A stretch of DNA of 64,000 nt from Brevibacillus brevis (GTDB taxonomy: Bacteria > Bacillota > Bacilli > Brevibacillales > Brevibacillaceae). Below the pieces are notes generated by a model. That model worked only from the letters and a program-made list of their open reading frames with translations. It did not search any database and was not told the DNA's origin. Position numbers and translations under genes: made by a program. Shown here one piece after another: positions 9,078 through 17,693 of this stretch (position 1 is its first letter; the number at the start of each line of letters is the position of its first letter). The stretch covers positions 4,301,001-4,365,000 of the forward strand of contig NZ_CP030117.1 of NCBI RefSeq assembly GCF_001039275.2, written 5' to 3'.

Positions 9078-9100
9078 AACGTTTACGAGTAACCAGCGTC
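9075..9100 (+). promoter_or_regulatory. ECF-type promoter for the sigma/anti-sigma operon
   Basis: TGAAAC at 9075-9080, a 16-base spacer and CGTC at 9097-9100. This is the -35 and spacing of SigW-class ECF promoters (TGAAAC-N16-CGTA), with one mismatch in the -10. It begins at the TGA stop of the helicase gene and lies 30 bases upstream of the sigma gene, so autoregulation is likely. Eight-base inverted repeats (ACGCTGGT/ACCAGCGT, 9065-9100) overlap it. Confidence 0.65.
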
Positions 9101-9129
9101 TCATAGAGGGAAGGGAGGCCAAAGATTCA

Positions 9130-9699
9130 ATGCAATCCGACGCCGAAATCATTCAGCGGATTCTTCAAGGCGACATCGAAGCGTATCGCGACCTCATCCA
9201 GCGATATCAGCATATGATCTACGTTTTCATTTACAAAATGGTAAACAATCGCTCTGATGCAGAGGATCTCACTCAGGAAGTATTTGTTAAAGCGTATGAA
9301 AAATTGTCCACATTCCGCGGGGACAGCCAGTTTTCTTCTTGGTTACATACGCTTGCACGAAATAAGAGCATCGACTTCTTGCGTCGCCGAAAGTATCATG
9401 ACTCGGATGAACAACTGGCCTATGTGCCGTCCAATACACGGGACGAATCTCCTCAGGAATCGCTCATGACAAAAGAGCAACGCCGAGAAATTCAGGAGGC
9501 CTTTGCCTTACTGTCGGATTCTTATCGAGAAGTGATTGTCCTTCGCTGTACGCACGAATATCCGTTTGAAAAAATAGCTACACTCCTCGGCATCGCCGAA
9601 TCTACAGCTCGCGTCCGTTACTTGCGTGCTCGTCAGGAACTCGCAAAATTGTTATCCCGCAAGGAAGGGGGGCTCGTACATGAACTGCCAGGCATTTAG
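9130..9699 (+). CDS. ECF-type RNA polymerase sigma factor
   Basis: A 189-residue sigma factor. Region 2 spans about residues 20-90, with SDAEDLTQEVFVKAYE and the RNKSIDFLRRRK segment typical of sigma-2. A Ser/Glu-rich linker follows, then region 4 (about 120-180) with the helix-turn-helix IATLLGIAESTARVRYLRA. The size and domain order are normal for the group; I cannot assign it to SigW, SigX or another subgroup. The gene overlaps the anti-sigma gene by 20 bases, so the two are co-translated and probably made in matched amounts. It is preceded by an ECF-type promoter that may be its own target. Confidence 0.9.
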   Translation: MQSDAEIIQRILQGDIEAYRDLIQRYQHMIYVFIYKMVNNRSDAEDLTQEVFVKAYEKLSTFRGDSQFSSWLHTLARNKSIDFLRRRKYHDSDEQLAYVPSNTRDESPQESLMTKEQRREIQEAFALLSDSYREVIVLRCTHEYPFEKIATLLGIAESTARVRYLRARQELAKLLSRKEGGLVHELPGI

Positions 9700-11074
9700 A
9701 AAAGCATGGCTAGATGACACAGATAGCGATTCACACTCACACATTGAAACCTGTGACGAATGCATCGCTTGGATAGAAACGCAAATGACAACAGAAGAGG
9801 AGGTGCAGTTCTTGAAGGAGGTTCCACTACCTCAAGCGAACCTGGAAGACAGAATCATGCAAGCAATCTACCAGACCGCAGGAAAAGGTGTACCCCCTCA
9901 CGCCGCTTCTGTATCTTCAGAGCAACAAACGAGCACAGTGATTTCAAAGCCAAACAAGCGTTGGATCAAAGGCTTCCCTTCATACGCCTGGGTTAGTGCA
10001 GCGGCTGTCTTGCTCGCAGTTGGTTTCGTCGGATACCAACAACTGGAACCGAATAGTATTCAAATGGCTGCTGTACAAGAAAACGGAATGAAAGACACCA
10101 GGAACACTATTGCCTACGACGAAGCGGAATCAAAATCGGAACCGCAAGCTCCAGCACCTGCTATCGCTTCCCTACCAGCAGCCGCTGATAGTGCGACGAT
10201 GAAAAAAGCAGAAAGCAATCCAGAGTCCGCGGCTACACAATCGCAGGTCGCTCCGACAGCACCTACAAAAGAGACACCTCCTGCATCACCTCCCCAATCG
10301 AACAATGCGATTGCGATGGTGAAACCAGAGGAAAAAGTAGCAACACCAGAGCCACGTACGATCAATAAAGACGGGCAAAACAGCGTGGCATCCCGTGGAC
10401 TGCAAGGAAACACTACTGATCAAGCGGCAAAAGCGAAATCGGAAGTTCCTGCCGAGTCAGTAAAAAGTGGTGACCATATAGCCGCTAAGGAAGCCAATAG
10501 CACTGCTGCTGAGAATCCTACGACCTTTGGGATCGCTTCCCAATTGGAACCAAACACTGCTGATGGCGGTACGACTGAGAATGCATTAGTGGGTCCAACG
10601 TTGCCGACGGCAGCGAAGCACCCCATTACGCTCTCTTCCTTCTCGGATTTGAACACCGCTGTACAAGCATCAGATATGCCCGTGCCTGCCCTCTCGCAAG
10701 CACCGAATGGGTTCTCGATGAGTACGGTATCGGTCCAATATGAATCCGAAACCAGTCAGAAGGTGACTCGCTTAACTGCAGATTACAAGCGGAACAACGA
10801 CTGGATTCGCGTAGATGTTGTGCGAAATACAGAAGGCAAGCGCAGCCTCTCAATCCCAGGTACTTTCTCCGCTACTCAGTTGTTCGCGGTCAACGGAGAA
10901 CAAGCCATCGCTGTTTCTTTTGATCAAACCGATTCAAAAGCATCAACAGCACAGCACGCGGCTCATTTTAACGCTCAATCCGACAACCAGTCGTTGTATG
11001 TAGTCATGACGGCACATGGAGTCACTTTAAATGAATTAATGGATGCTGCCAAACATATCACATGGAATCCGTAA
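9680..11074 (+). CDS. Zinc-type anti-sigma factor, membrane anchored
   Basis: The start is the ATG at 9680, preceded by AAGGAAGGGGGG, inside the end of the sigma gene. The protein has 464 residues. The N-terminus carries the ZAS motif His-x3-Cys-x2-Cys (His21, Cys25, Cys28), which binds zinc and clamps the sigma factor. One membrane segment lies at about 103-120. Outside follows a long Ala/Pro/Thr/Ser/Glu-rich low-complexity linker (about 140-330) and a folded C-terminal domain (about 350-464) that looks like a DUF4367-type sensor. The layout suggests release of the sigma factor by envelope stress through proteolysis, inferred from RsiW-type relatives. The long linker is unusual. Confidence 0.83.
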   Translation: MNCQAFRKAWLDDTDSDSHSHIETCDECIAWIETQMTTEEEVQFLKEVPLPQANLEDRIMQAIYQTAGKGVPPHAASVSSEQQTSTVISKPNKRWIKGFPSYAWVSAAAVLLAVGFVGYQQLEPNSIQMAAVQENGMKDTRNTIAYDEAESKSEPQAPAPAIASLPAAADSATMKKAESNPESAATQSQVAPTAPTKETPPASPPQSNNAIAMVKPEEKVATPEPRTINKDGQNSVASRGLQGNTTDQAAKAKSEVPAESVKSGDHIAAKEANSTAAENPTTFGIASQLEPNTADGGTTENALVGPTLPTAAKHPITLSSFSDLNTAVQASDMPVPALSQAPNGFSMSTVSVQYESETSQKVTRLTADYKRNNDWIRVDVVRNTEGKRSLSIPGTFSATQLFAVNGEQAIAVSFDQTDSKASTAQHAAHFNAQSDNQSLYVVMTAHGVTLNELMDAAKHITWNP

Positions 11075-11092
11075 AAAGATCCCTACGATTAG

Positions 11093-11130
11093 AAAAGACA
11101 CGACTTGATTTTCAGGATCGTGTCTTTTTT
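11093..11130 (+). terminator. Terminator of the sigma/anti-sigma operon
   Basis: Hairpin with arms AAAAGACACGA and TCGTGTCTTTT followed by a T-run, 19 bases after the anti-sigma stop. Confidence 0.85.
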
Positions 11131-11198
11131 CTGTTCTGTCTTTTGATCAAATCCAATTTACGATATATTGAAGGAAGATAATTCTGAGGAGCTAACTA

Positions 11199-12032
11199 AT
11201 GGACAAATTTCACATCTGCTTCGGCCTATCTGCCTACGGTACACTTCGATCCGTCTTCCGCAAACAGAATCTACTACAAACGGAAAGCATCATCTGTATC
11301 GAGGATGATTTTTCAGTTGGACCGCTACATCAACTGGAGACCGCAACCGGGATGAATAAAAGGATTGAATGGATTCATTCTTTTTTCAAACGAGTTGAAG
11401 CAATCTCTCCCGAAGACCTGACAACAGTAAAGGCATACCTGCTACGAAATCTATCCTTTCCAGCTCAGATTCCGGACGGCAGTAACGTAATTCTGTGGCA
11501 TGGTCAGAACACATCTGACAGCATAGGGATTCATTATATTGTCTCCATGCTTCAGGATAAAAGCCTCTCATTCGAAACAATTGACATAACGGCATTTAGT
11601 GTGAATTACGATTACAAACTAAGAAACAGAGACGGCAACGAGGTATCTTATGTATTGAAAAGCGTAGGTGCCCTCCCTCCTAATTTCGTGATGGATGCTT
11701 ATCAGGTGAAAAAGAATATGCCTGCGCCTCTCGTGCAAAGCCACATCCACGAATGGGAAAAGTGGTCGCAATCTGATAGTACGCTGCGCGTTTACAAACA
11801 AGGTGAGGTACTGGAAGTATCGGAGGATTTTTATGATGCCTCGATCTTGGAATATGCATCTAAAGAGTTCCAAAAGGCTGTACGTGTGATCGGTACCGTC
11901 ATGGGGGAAAGCGATCAATGTATTGGTGATATGTATTTGACATACCGAGTTCATGAGCTGATCAAGCAGGGGCTCCTACAGTACCAAGGAGAGTTGATGC
12001 CTCTACGCCGGTTAGAGATTCGATTGAAGTAA
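11199..12032 (+). CDS. DUF1835 domain-containing protein
   Basis: A 277-residue soluble protein. The first 120 residues resemble DUF1835: a CFGLSAYGTLR opening, then an IEDDFSVGPLH block and an ILWHGQNTSDSIGI block. The C-terminal part fits the DUF3658 region usually fused to it. Proteins of this family are widespread in Bacillales, often in several copies, without a known biochemical role. It is monocistronic: a TGAGGAG site precedes the ATG and a terminator follows at once. Confidence 0.8.
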   Translation: MDKFHICFGLSAYGTLRSVFRKQNLLQTESIICIEDDFSVGPLHQLETATGMNKRIEWIHSFFKRVEAISPEDLTTVKAYLLRNLSFPAQIPDGSNVILWHGQNTSDSIGIHYIVSMLQDKSLSFETIDITAFSVNYDYKLRNRDGNEVSYVLKSVGALPPNFVMDAYQVKKNMPAPLVQSHIHEWEKWSQSDSTLRVYKQGEVLEVSEDFYDASILEYASKEFQKAVRVIGTVMGESDQCIGDMYLTYRVHELIKQGLLQYQGELMPLRRLEIRLK

Positions 12033-12072
12033 AAAAACGCTGTCCTCTTTCGCAAAGTGACAGCGTTTTTTC
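12031..12072 (+). terminator. Terminator after the DUF1835 gene
   Basis: Arms AAAAAACGCTGTC and GACAGCGTTTTTT around a 14-base loop, starting at the stop codon. The T/A-rich flanks allow it to act in both directions, so it also serves the convergent gene at 12079. Confidence 0.85.
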
Positions 12073-12078
12073 CTACTT

Positions 12079-12339
12079 TTAATGCTTTTGATTTTTCTCC
12101 TGATTCCACTGCTTGATCTGCTCGATGATTTCCCGAATTTGATTGCGTGCTTCCAGATGCTCAGGCTCGCTTCCCCAATGCTGAATCAGCGGCGGCATCG
12201 CTTTTGCCATCGTCGTGTACAAGCACCATACCTTTACCATTTCTACGCGCTCAGGTGTCGCTTCTCCTGTCAACAGCTCTGTAAATTTATGAACTAGATC
12301 CTCCAGTTCAGGGACCAACGCTTCTTTTTTCTCGTCCAT
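12079..12339 (-). CDS. Small YusU-like (DUF2573) protein
   Basis: An 86-residue, soluble, mostly helical protein. The central VKVWCLYTTMAKAMPPLIQHW segment recalls the YusU/DUF2573 family of Bacillus, whose function is unknown. That assignment is from memory of the pattern and is moderate. The start is an ATG after GTGAGGTAAC. It stands alone between a convergent terminator and the GNAT gene upstream region. Confidence 0.65.
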   Translation of the reverse strand: MDEKKEALVPELEDLVHKFTELLTGEATPERVEMVKVWCLYTTMAKAMPPLIQHWGSEPEHLEARNQIREIIEQIKQWNQEKNQKH

Positions 12340-12477
12340 GTCAGTTACCTCACTTTCGGGAACTTTTCTATTTGTATCCTTGGTTTATTTTACGAAAAAA
12401 TCACCATGTGGAAAAGGAAGATTTTTCAGGTGGGATCGGTTACGCTTAAGCTATCAAAATGATCGAGGTGAAGACTT

Positions 12478-12945
12478 ATCAAAGACATTAATATTCGATT
12501 AGTTCCAACAACCAGAGATAACTGGCAGGATGCACTACGCTTGCAGGTGCAGGATGAGCAGCAGCGGTTTGTCCCCTCTATTGCCGTTTCGTTGGCGAAG
12601 GTTCATATCCGTCCTGACGGTGACAACTGCGCCTATGAACCATTCTGTTTGTATGACGCTGATGAAATGGTTGGGTTTGTCATGATTGCTTATGACGCCT
12701 CCACAGATTGGTGTTACTGGTTCAATGGTTTTTTGATTGATCACCAGTACCAAGGCAAAGGATATGGCAGAGCGGCACTCGCAGCGATCGTGGATACGGT
12801 ACGGAACCGTTTCCCGCAAAGCCGATTTGTCAACCTGACCGTATGCCCGGACAATGCAGGTGCAAGACATTTATACAGTCAAACCGGTTTTGAAGAAACT
12901 GGCGACGTATACGATGGAGAGATTGTCTACAGACTCACGTTATGA
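12478..12945 (+). CDS. GNAT acetyltransferase (spermidine acetyltransferase-like), no standard start codon
   Basis: The reading frame has a full GNAT fold: an N-terminal INIRLVP strand, a central FNGFLIDHQYQGKGYGRAAL acetyl-CoA loop (Q-x-x-G-x-G/A) and a C-terminal NAGARHLYSQTGF helix. It resembles polyamine N-acetyltransferases of Bacillus. The frame is closed upstream by a stop at 12469. No ATG, GTG or TTG occurs before 12541, yet the conserved first strand begins before that point. A perfect GAGGTGA at 12465-12471 is followed six bases later by ATC at 12478, just where the start should be. Either a rare start codon is used or an ATG has mutated or been misread. If TTG 12541 were used, about 21 residues would be lost. 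Confidence 0.7.
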   Translation: MKDINIRLVPTTRDNWQDALRLQVQDEQQRFVPSIAVSLAKVHIRPDGDNCAYEPFCLYDADEMVGFVMIAYDASTDWCYWFNGFLIDHQYQGKGYGRAALAAIVDTVRNRFPQSRFVNLTVCPDNAGARHLYSQTGFEETGDVYDGEIVYRLTL

Positions 12946-12954
12946 TAAGCATCA

Positions 12955-12979
12955 ACAAAAACCGCCATAATTTGGCGGC
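12955..12979 (-). terminator. Shared convergent terminator
   Basis: CCGCCA/TGGCGG hairpin with a T-run on the minus strand (TTTTTGTTG), 15 bases beyond the stop of the 12994 gene. It also follows the GNAT gene on the plus strand, with a weaker T-tract. Confidence 0.65.
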
Positions 12980-12993
12980 TTTCCTGCATTTAG

Positions 12994-13434
12994 CTATTTC
13001 GTTTCTGGTACCATGAATTGCAAAAGTCCAAAAGCCACACCTGCCGTCAATAGCGCACTCCAGATAATAATACCCACCGACATCCACAGCATGAGCTTTT
13101 TCGTAGGGGCTCCCAGCGAGATGCCGATAGCAGCTCCCAGTGGGGCTCCTGTTAAAAGCGGCGAAGCGAGACCGAGGCCAACCACTCCGTATTTATCCCA
13201 TATCTGCCACATGCGCCCCTGGCGCTTGCTCCGTTTCTCTACACGCTTTAAAAGCCAATTGCGCAAGGAACCTCCCACGAAAATAACAGCACCTGCGCTG
13301 ATAATCGCACCCACCGCACTACATATTCCGATCAGAACCGGTGGTAGCTGCAACATAAAACCTACAGGGATCGCTGCCCACAGCTCAAACATACCAGATA
13401 GTGTCACCGAGCCTGCTTTCCATAATACATCCAT
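12994..13434 (-). CDS. Small multidrug export protein family
   Basis: A membrane protein of 146 residues from the ATG at 13434, which follows GGGGAAAGG; an upstream in-frame ATG at 13470 has no ribosome site. It has three to four hydrophobic segments, one with an LGLASPLLTGAPLGAAIGISLG motif typical of the Sm_multidrug_ex (COG2426) family. The name comes from early annotation and transport of drugs is not proven for the family. It is the only gene on its transcript. Confidence 0.75.
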   Translation of the reverse strand: MDVLWKAGSVTLSGMFELWAAIPVGFMLQLPPVLIGICSAVGAIISAGAVIFVGGSLRNWLLKRVEKRSKRQGRMWQIWDKYGVVGLGLASPLLTGAPLGAAIGISLGAPTKKLMLWMSVGIIIWSALLTAGVAFGLLQFMVPETK

Positions 13435-13522
13435 TCTGTTCGCCTTTCCCCTCTCGCTGTCTTTTTTCATTCGTCATGGTTAAGACGAGCAGACTTGCCA
13501 TTAAGTAACGGAATTTGCCAAA

Positions 13523-14518
13523 TTAGGATGTGACATCCCTACGGATAAAGGTCGCGTATGCAATGATCAGTGCTGCGATCGCCCATACACTCAGTACCGT
13601 CAACGAGAACGGCAACGTCATCCCCTTAATCGGAGGCAGTGTTCCATTGAGATAATCCGTAAGCTGCAAATTTACCACGAACAAGTATTTGGCCGATTCC
13701 CAGGAGGATGCCATCTGCGTCAGGATCGTTCCGCTAATTAACGCCGCCATCATAATTCCCATCCCCGCAGCCGCACTCCGAACCAAAACAGAGACCATAA
13801 GTGTTACCGTTGCAACCACGACGCAAACGAACCAGCCTAGTCCGTATTGCATCAGCAAAAATTGCCACTGTGGCAGCATGAAAGCGCCAGATGTCTCGAG
13901 CTCTCCTCCCGATACTTCAAAGCCCGTCAAAATGGGCAGGTCCCATCCTGAATAGCCAAACACGACCCCAGAGAGCAAGTAAGCAAGAATCAATGTCGTG
14001 AGAACCGTAAGAGAGGTAAACAGCAGCAGGGTGATGTATTTGCTGGTCAGTACCTTCCAACGCCGTACGGGTCGCGTTAATAGTAGTTTGACCGTCCCCT
14101 CACTAAACTCAGAAGATACGAGGTCAACCGCGAGTACGACGATGATCATCGGCAAAAACATCGAAATGGCTTGATCCATAAAGCCACGAGCAAATGTAGG
14201 TCCCCCCGGTGCCATCGGGTTAATGTCGTGATCCAAATAATATTGCTGCTGTGCAATCCTGACCTTGATAAAATCCCGCCACTCTTCAGGAAGACGGCTT
14301 GATGCCAACCTGTTTTGCATATCGACGATTTGTTGGGTTAATAGCGGGCGCCAGTCAGTCGTCCCCATTCGTTCTTGTGCAGTGACAACCGAGCGGTACT
14401 GCGCGTATGTAAAAATCGGGATCAGAATCGCCAAGATCAGCACGACGACGAGAAAACGGCGCCGACGCAGCAATTTTATGGTTTCATTCTGTACGAGCCC
14501 CACCATGCTCTGCTCCAT
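13523..14518 (-). CDS. ABC-2 type transporter permease
   Basis: A 331-residue membrane protein. One N-terminal segment is followed by an extracellular helical region (about 40-110), then five segments, the pattern of ABC-2 permeases. The cytosolic start LVQNETIKLLRRRRFL and the EFSEGTVKLLLTRPVRR motif are typical of the bacitracin/lantibiotic-exporter-like group. It is encoded with its ATPase; the ATG at 14518 follows GGAGGAGGGGG and overlaps the ATPase gene by 35 bases. The substrate is unknown. Confidence 0.86.
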   Translation of the reverse strand: MEQSMVGLVQNETIKLLRRRRFLVVVLILAILIPIFTYAQYRSVVTAQERMGTTDWRPLLTQQIVDMQNRLASSRLPEEWRDFIKVRIAQQQYYLDHDINPMAPGGPTFARGFMDQAISMFLPMIIVVLAVDLVSSEFSEGTVKLLLTRPVRRWKVLTSKYITLLLFTSLTVLTTLILAYLLSGVVFGYSGWDLPILTGFEVSGGELETSGAFMLPQWQFLLMQYGLGWFVCVVVATVTLMVSVLVRSAAAGMGIMMAALISGTILTQMASSWESAKYLFVVNLQLTDYLNGTLPPIKGMTLPFSLTVLSVWAIAALIIAYATFIRRDVTS

Positions 14519-15443
14519 GACTTCCCCCTCCTCCCGTCAATGTAAGGAACAGGTCTTCCAGTGTAACCGTCTTTGTCGCAATCCCCATCACAGGAATGCC
14601 ACCATTGACCAGCGCTTGGTTCGCCTCGCTCACTTTTTCTATATCCATGCGTGATTTCAGACGCTCTTCACTAATCACCCACACTTCTGTCACTGCTGGC
14701 AGTTTTCGCAGGACTTCCTCGGCCTTTTGTATATGGGAAGACGGGATTGTCCAATCGACCTGATCAGCAAACTGCTCCATCAGTTCTTTGACTAATCCAA
14801 CCGAAATGACCTTCCCTTGGCTGATAATCGCCACCCGGTCGCACATCATCTCGATTTCACTGAGAAGATGACTCGAAATGAAGACAGCGAGCCCTTCCTC
14901 CTCGGCAAGCTTGCGAATAAACTGGCGCAATTCACGAATCCCCGCCGGGTCCAAACCGTTCGTCGGTTCATCCAGGATCAATATTTTCGGACGGTGCAAA
15001 AGTGCCTGCGCGATCCCCAGACGCTGCCTCATTCCGAGTGAGTACGTTTTCACCTTATCATCAATCGCCCGCTCCAAATCAACGAAGCGGACGATTTCCT
15101 CAATACGTTCAGGCGTAATGCCGCCGCTCATTCTCGCAAACTGTTCCAGATTCTCTCTGCCCGTCAAAAACTTGTACAGCTCCGGATTTTCGACGATACA
15201 ACCAACCTGCGCAATCGCTTGCGGAAACTGTTCCTGAAGGGAGATGCCTCCGATGCGAATATCTCCCCCATCGGCTTTTGCCAATCCAACGAGCATGCGG
15301 ATCGTAGTAGTTTTGCCTGCGCCATTTGGCCCGAGAAATCCAAATACCTCTCCGGCGAAAACGTCAAACGTAATATCATGAATGATCGGCTTTTTGCCAA
15401 TCGCTTTTTGCAATCCTTTTACTGAGAGGACCGTTTCGGCCAA
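14484..15443 (-). CDS. ABC transporter ATP-binding protein (BcrA/CcmA type)
   Basis: A 319-residue ATPase. Walker A is GPNGAGKT (38-45), the signature SLGMRQRLG lies near 141, and Walker B ILILDEPTNGLDP near 160. The C-terminal extension (about 215-310) is typical of drug or peptide exporters of the BcrA class. Translation starts at a TTG at 15443, seven bases after GGAGGG. It is the first gene of a two-gene operon with the ABC-2 permease. No two-component system is adjacent. Confidence 0.88.
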   Translation of the reverse strand: MAETVLSVKGLQKAIGKKPIIHDITFDVFAGEVFGFLGPNGAGKTTTIRMLVGLAKADGGDIRIGGISLQEQFPQAIAQVGCIVENPELYKFLTGRENLEQFARMSGGITPERIEEIVRFVDLERAIDDKVKTYSLGMRQRLGIAQALLHRPKILILDEPTNGLDPAGIRELRQFIRKLAEEEGLAVFISSHLLSEIEMMCDRVAIISQGKVISVGLVKELMEQFADQVDWTIPSSHIQKAEEVLRKLPAVTEVWVISEERLKSRMDIEKVSEANQALVNGGIPVMGIATKTVTLEDLFLTLTGGGGSHGAEHGGARTE

Positions 15444-15572
15444 TGTGCGCCCTCCTATCTGAGTCTCCCCTCGTCAACTGACGATGGCGTTCTGTTTATG
15501 GTACACTGTCATAAGATGTCCATCCACATTATACCATGACCATACACTTTAAAACGAATAGGAGGATACCCG

Positions 15573-16361
15573 ATGCGCACATCCGGCCAATTTCTTTGGC
15601 GCACGGCAGGTCTCTTGTCTTTACTCTCCTTTCTCTTATTTGCGACAGGGTTTGTCCTCGCGATGAATCCGCAGCAGTTGGCACCATCCACAGCAACCCC
15701 ACCTACCAAAAAAGAGCAGCCACCCTCACCTTTACCAGAAAAGGGTGTCCATAAAGTAGTCGCACTAGGAGATTCCCTCACGCGCGGTGCCGGAGACGCA
15801 AACGGTCAAGGCTATGTCGGACTCGTTCGCCAAGCATTGGAGAAAAAATCGGGCCAGTCGATTACTTTTACAAACCTCGCGATTAATGGACAGGAATCAT
15901 CTGAGTTGCTCAAGCAAATGTCCCAGGAGCAAGTAAAGAAGCTGCTTTCAGAGGCCGATCTGATTCTTTTTACCATCGGCGGAAATGACTTGTTCAGGCA
16001 GACAGGCGGGCTGTATACCATTGAAAAAGAAAAAGTGACCACAGCTCTTAATCAGCTTGCGGTCAACTATGAAGAGATTCTCAAGCAGGTTCGTACCGTC
16101 AACAAGACGGCGACGATCGTTTACACATCCCTGTACAATCCTTTTGGCAATACCGAAGCAGCCGTCGACACCATCGGGCCCGTACTCGACTGGAACAATC
16201 AGGCGTCCCAAATCGCCTCCCGGTACCCGCAAGTTTTCGTGGTGCCGACCTACGACTTGTTCTTGCGCAAGGAACAAAACTACTTGTATACAGACCATTT
16301 CCACCCGAATGCCGATGGCTATAAGCGGATGGCGGATCGTATCTTGCAAGCGTTAGAGTGA
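15573..16361 (+). CDS. SGNH/GDSL hydrolase, membrane-anchored or secreted
   Basis: A 262-residue enzyme with an N-terminal hydrophobic segment (about 9-30; signal or anchor) and a Pro/Thr linker. The SGNH blocks follow: GDSLTRG (Ser68 nucleophile), NLAINGQESS (block II), GGND (136-139) and DHFH (Asp241, His244). It resembles Bacillus YpmR-like lipase/acylhydrolases and would deacylate a lipid or cell-wall ester outside the membrane. A TAGGAGG site precedes the ATG. Its last nine bases overlap the end of the convergent MFS gene and I see no terminator between them. Confidence 0.87.
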   Translation: MRTSGQFLWRTAGLLSLLSFLLFATGFVLAMNPQQLAPSTATPPTKKEQPPSPLPEKGVHKVVALGDSLTRGAGDANGQGYVGLVRQALEKKSGQSITFTNLAINGQESSELLKQMSQEQVKKLLSEADLILFTIGGNDLFRQTGGLYTIEKEKVTTALNQLAVNYEEILKQVRTVNKTATIVYTSLYNPFGNTEAAVDTIGPVLDWNNQASQIASRYPQVFVVPTYDLFLRKEQNYLYTDHFHPNADGYKRMADRILQALE

Positions 16362-17588
16362 TTCAGCCCTCGCCTCATTCAAGGACTTGCCACGGGTTGC
16401 CTCAAAGGCCCGAGCACCCGCCCATTGGAAGGCACTGCTCATCATCGAGGTAGCTGCTACCACCAGGAACAAGGTTGTACCTCCATAATGTGCCAACAGC
16501 AATCCACCCATCCACGGACCGATGAACTGGCCGAGGTTGCTGAAGCTTTTCGCACCGTAATAGCTGCCGCGCATATTCTCTGGTGCCATTCGGTCGATCA
16601 GGACATCCCCTGCGGTAAACGTAAGGATTTCTCCAATCGTGAAAAATACCATCGCCACAATGAAAATCAGCCACGAATTGGCAAAGGCATAACCCACATC
16701 ACCAACCGCATACATGACGTTTCCCACCAATATTGCGGTGAGAGGCGTCTTTTTTTCTGCCCAAGTCGTCAACGGAAGCTGCATCACAACAACGACAATG
16801 GCATTGACGGTCATCAGGATGGCAAACAGTTCTGTTCCGTTCACGACTGTCATTTCTGCGAATTTGGCCAGCGTAGAAGACATCTGCGAGTAGCCAATCG
16901 CTCCTAAAACACCGGCGAGCATGTATAAGCGAAACGCCTTGTCATTGACCACTACGCTGAATGCACGGCTAAATGTAACGACTTCTTTCTTTTGGCCTTC
17001 AATTTGTTTGATGCCGAACTTGTTCAATAATCCTTGCAAGCTAACCACATAGATCAGATAAATCAGCGCAGTCATCAGGAAAGGCAGGGCTACAGAGCTT
17101 TTCGCCAGCACTACCCCGGCAATAGGCCCAACCGCTACCCCTACGTTAATTGCCATGTAGCGAATACCGAACACCCGAAGCCGTTTCTCTTGCGGCGTTA
17201 CATCTGCCATCAGTGCCTGTGAAACGGGTTCGTAGAAGGAGCGACAGAGTCCCCCTGCTATATTGAGCAAAAGCAGAATCCACGGGTCTTTACTAAGCGC
17301 AAACCCGACGAACACGAGCGTCCATACATACAACGCCCCTAGCATGACTCGCCTGCGCCCGATCCTGTCTGACCATGCCCCCGCAATAAAGCCTCCGATT
17401 GTACCCGCGAGTGGTCCTGCTCCAATCGTCAAACCGATCATTGCCAAGCTCATATCTGTTTGATTAGACAAGTATAAAAACAAAAACGGCATGCTCATCG
17501 AGCTGGCGGCCCGGACGAACACGGTCCCGACGACTAATGACCAGACGATCGGGTGAAACTCCTGTAAACGCATCTTGATCCAGCTCAT
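16353..17588 (-). CDS. MFS multidrug exporter family protein
   Basis: A 411-residue, 12-segment major facilitator from the ATG at 17588, which follows GAGGAGAGAG; a longer frame to 17690 has no ribosome site. The loop motif GAWSDRIGRRRVML lies near residue 68, and DHA1-type features continue through the second half. It is a paralogue of the MFS gene at 683. A palindromic sequence at 17682-17693, about 95 bases upstream, matches the operator-like site upstream of the flavoprotein gene at 21201. The substrate is unknown. Confidence 0.86.
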   Translation of the reverse strand: MSWIKMRLQEFHPIVWSLVVGTVFVRAASSMSMPFLFLYLSNQTDMSLAMIGLTIGAGPLAGTIGGFIAGAWSDRIGRRRVMLGALYVWTLVFVGFALSKDPWILLLLNIAGGLCRSFYEPVSQALMADVTPQEKRLRVFGIRYMAINVGVAVGPIAGVVLAKSSVALPFLMTALIYLIYVVSLQGLLNKFGIKQIEGQKKEVVTFSRAFSVVVNDKAFRLYMLAGVLGAIGYSQMSSTLAKFAEMTVVNGTELFAILMTVNAIVVVVMQLPLTTWAEKKTPLTAILVGNVMYAVGDVGYAFANSWLIFIVAMVFFTIGEILTFTAGDVLIDRMAPENMRGSYYGAKSFSNLGQFIGPWMGGLLLAHYGGTTLFLVVAATSMMSSAFQWAGARAFEATRGKSLNEARAESL

Positions 17589-17681
17589 TTTCTCTCTCCT
17601 CACCACTGTTATGCTTTCCCATCGCTGCCAGAACAGATGCTCTGTGATGTTCCCATTGTAGAGAGGCAATGGTCGTTCGTC

Positions 17682-17693
17682 AATGAGCATTCA
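17682..17693. promoter_or_regulatory. Operator-like sequence matching the 21224 palindrome
   Basis: AATGAGCATTCA is identical to 12 of the 14 bases of the palindrome at 21224-21237 read on the minus strand. It lies upstream of the MFS gene. It may bind the same TetR-type regulator, but its left half-site is incomplete. Confidence 0.3.

Noticed and set aside
12459..12491. Ten-codon frame (ATG at 12459) upstream of the GNAT gene
   Set aside because: It ends at once and overlaps the GAGGTGA site; it is too short to call a leader peptide, though a coupling role cannot be ruled out.
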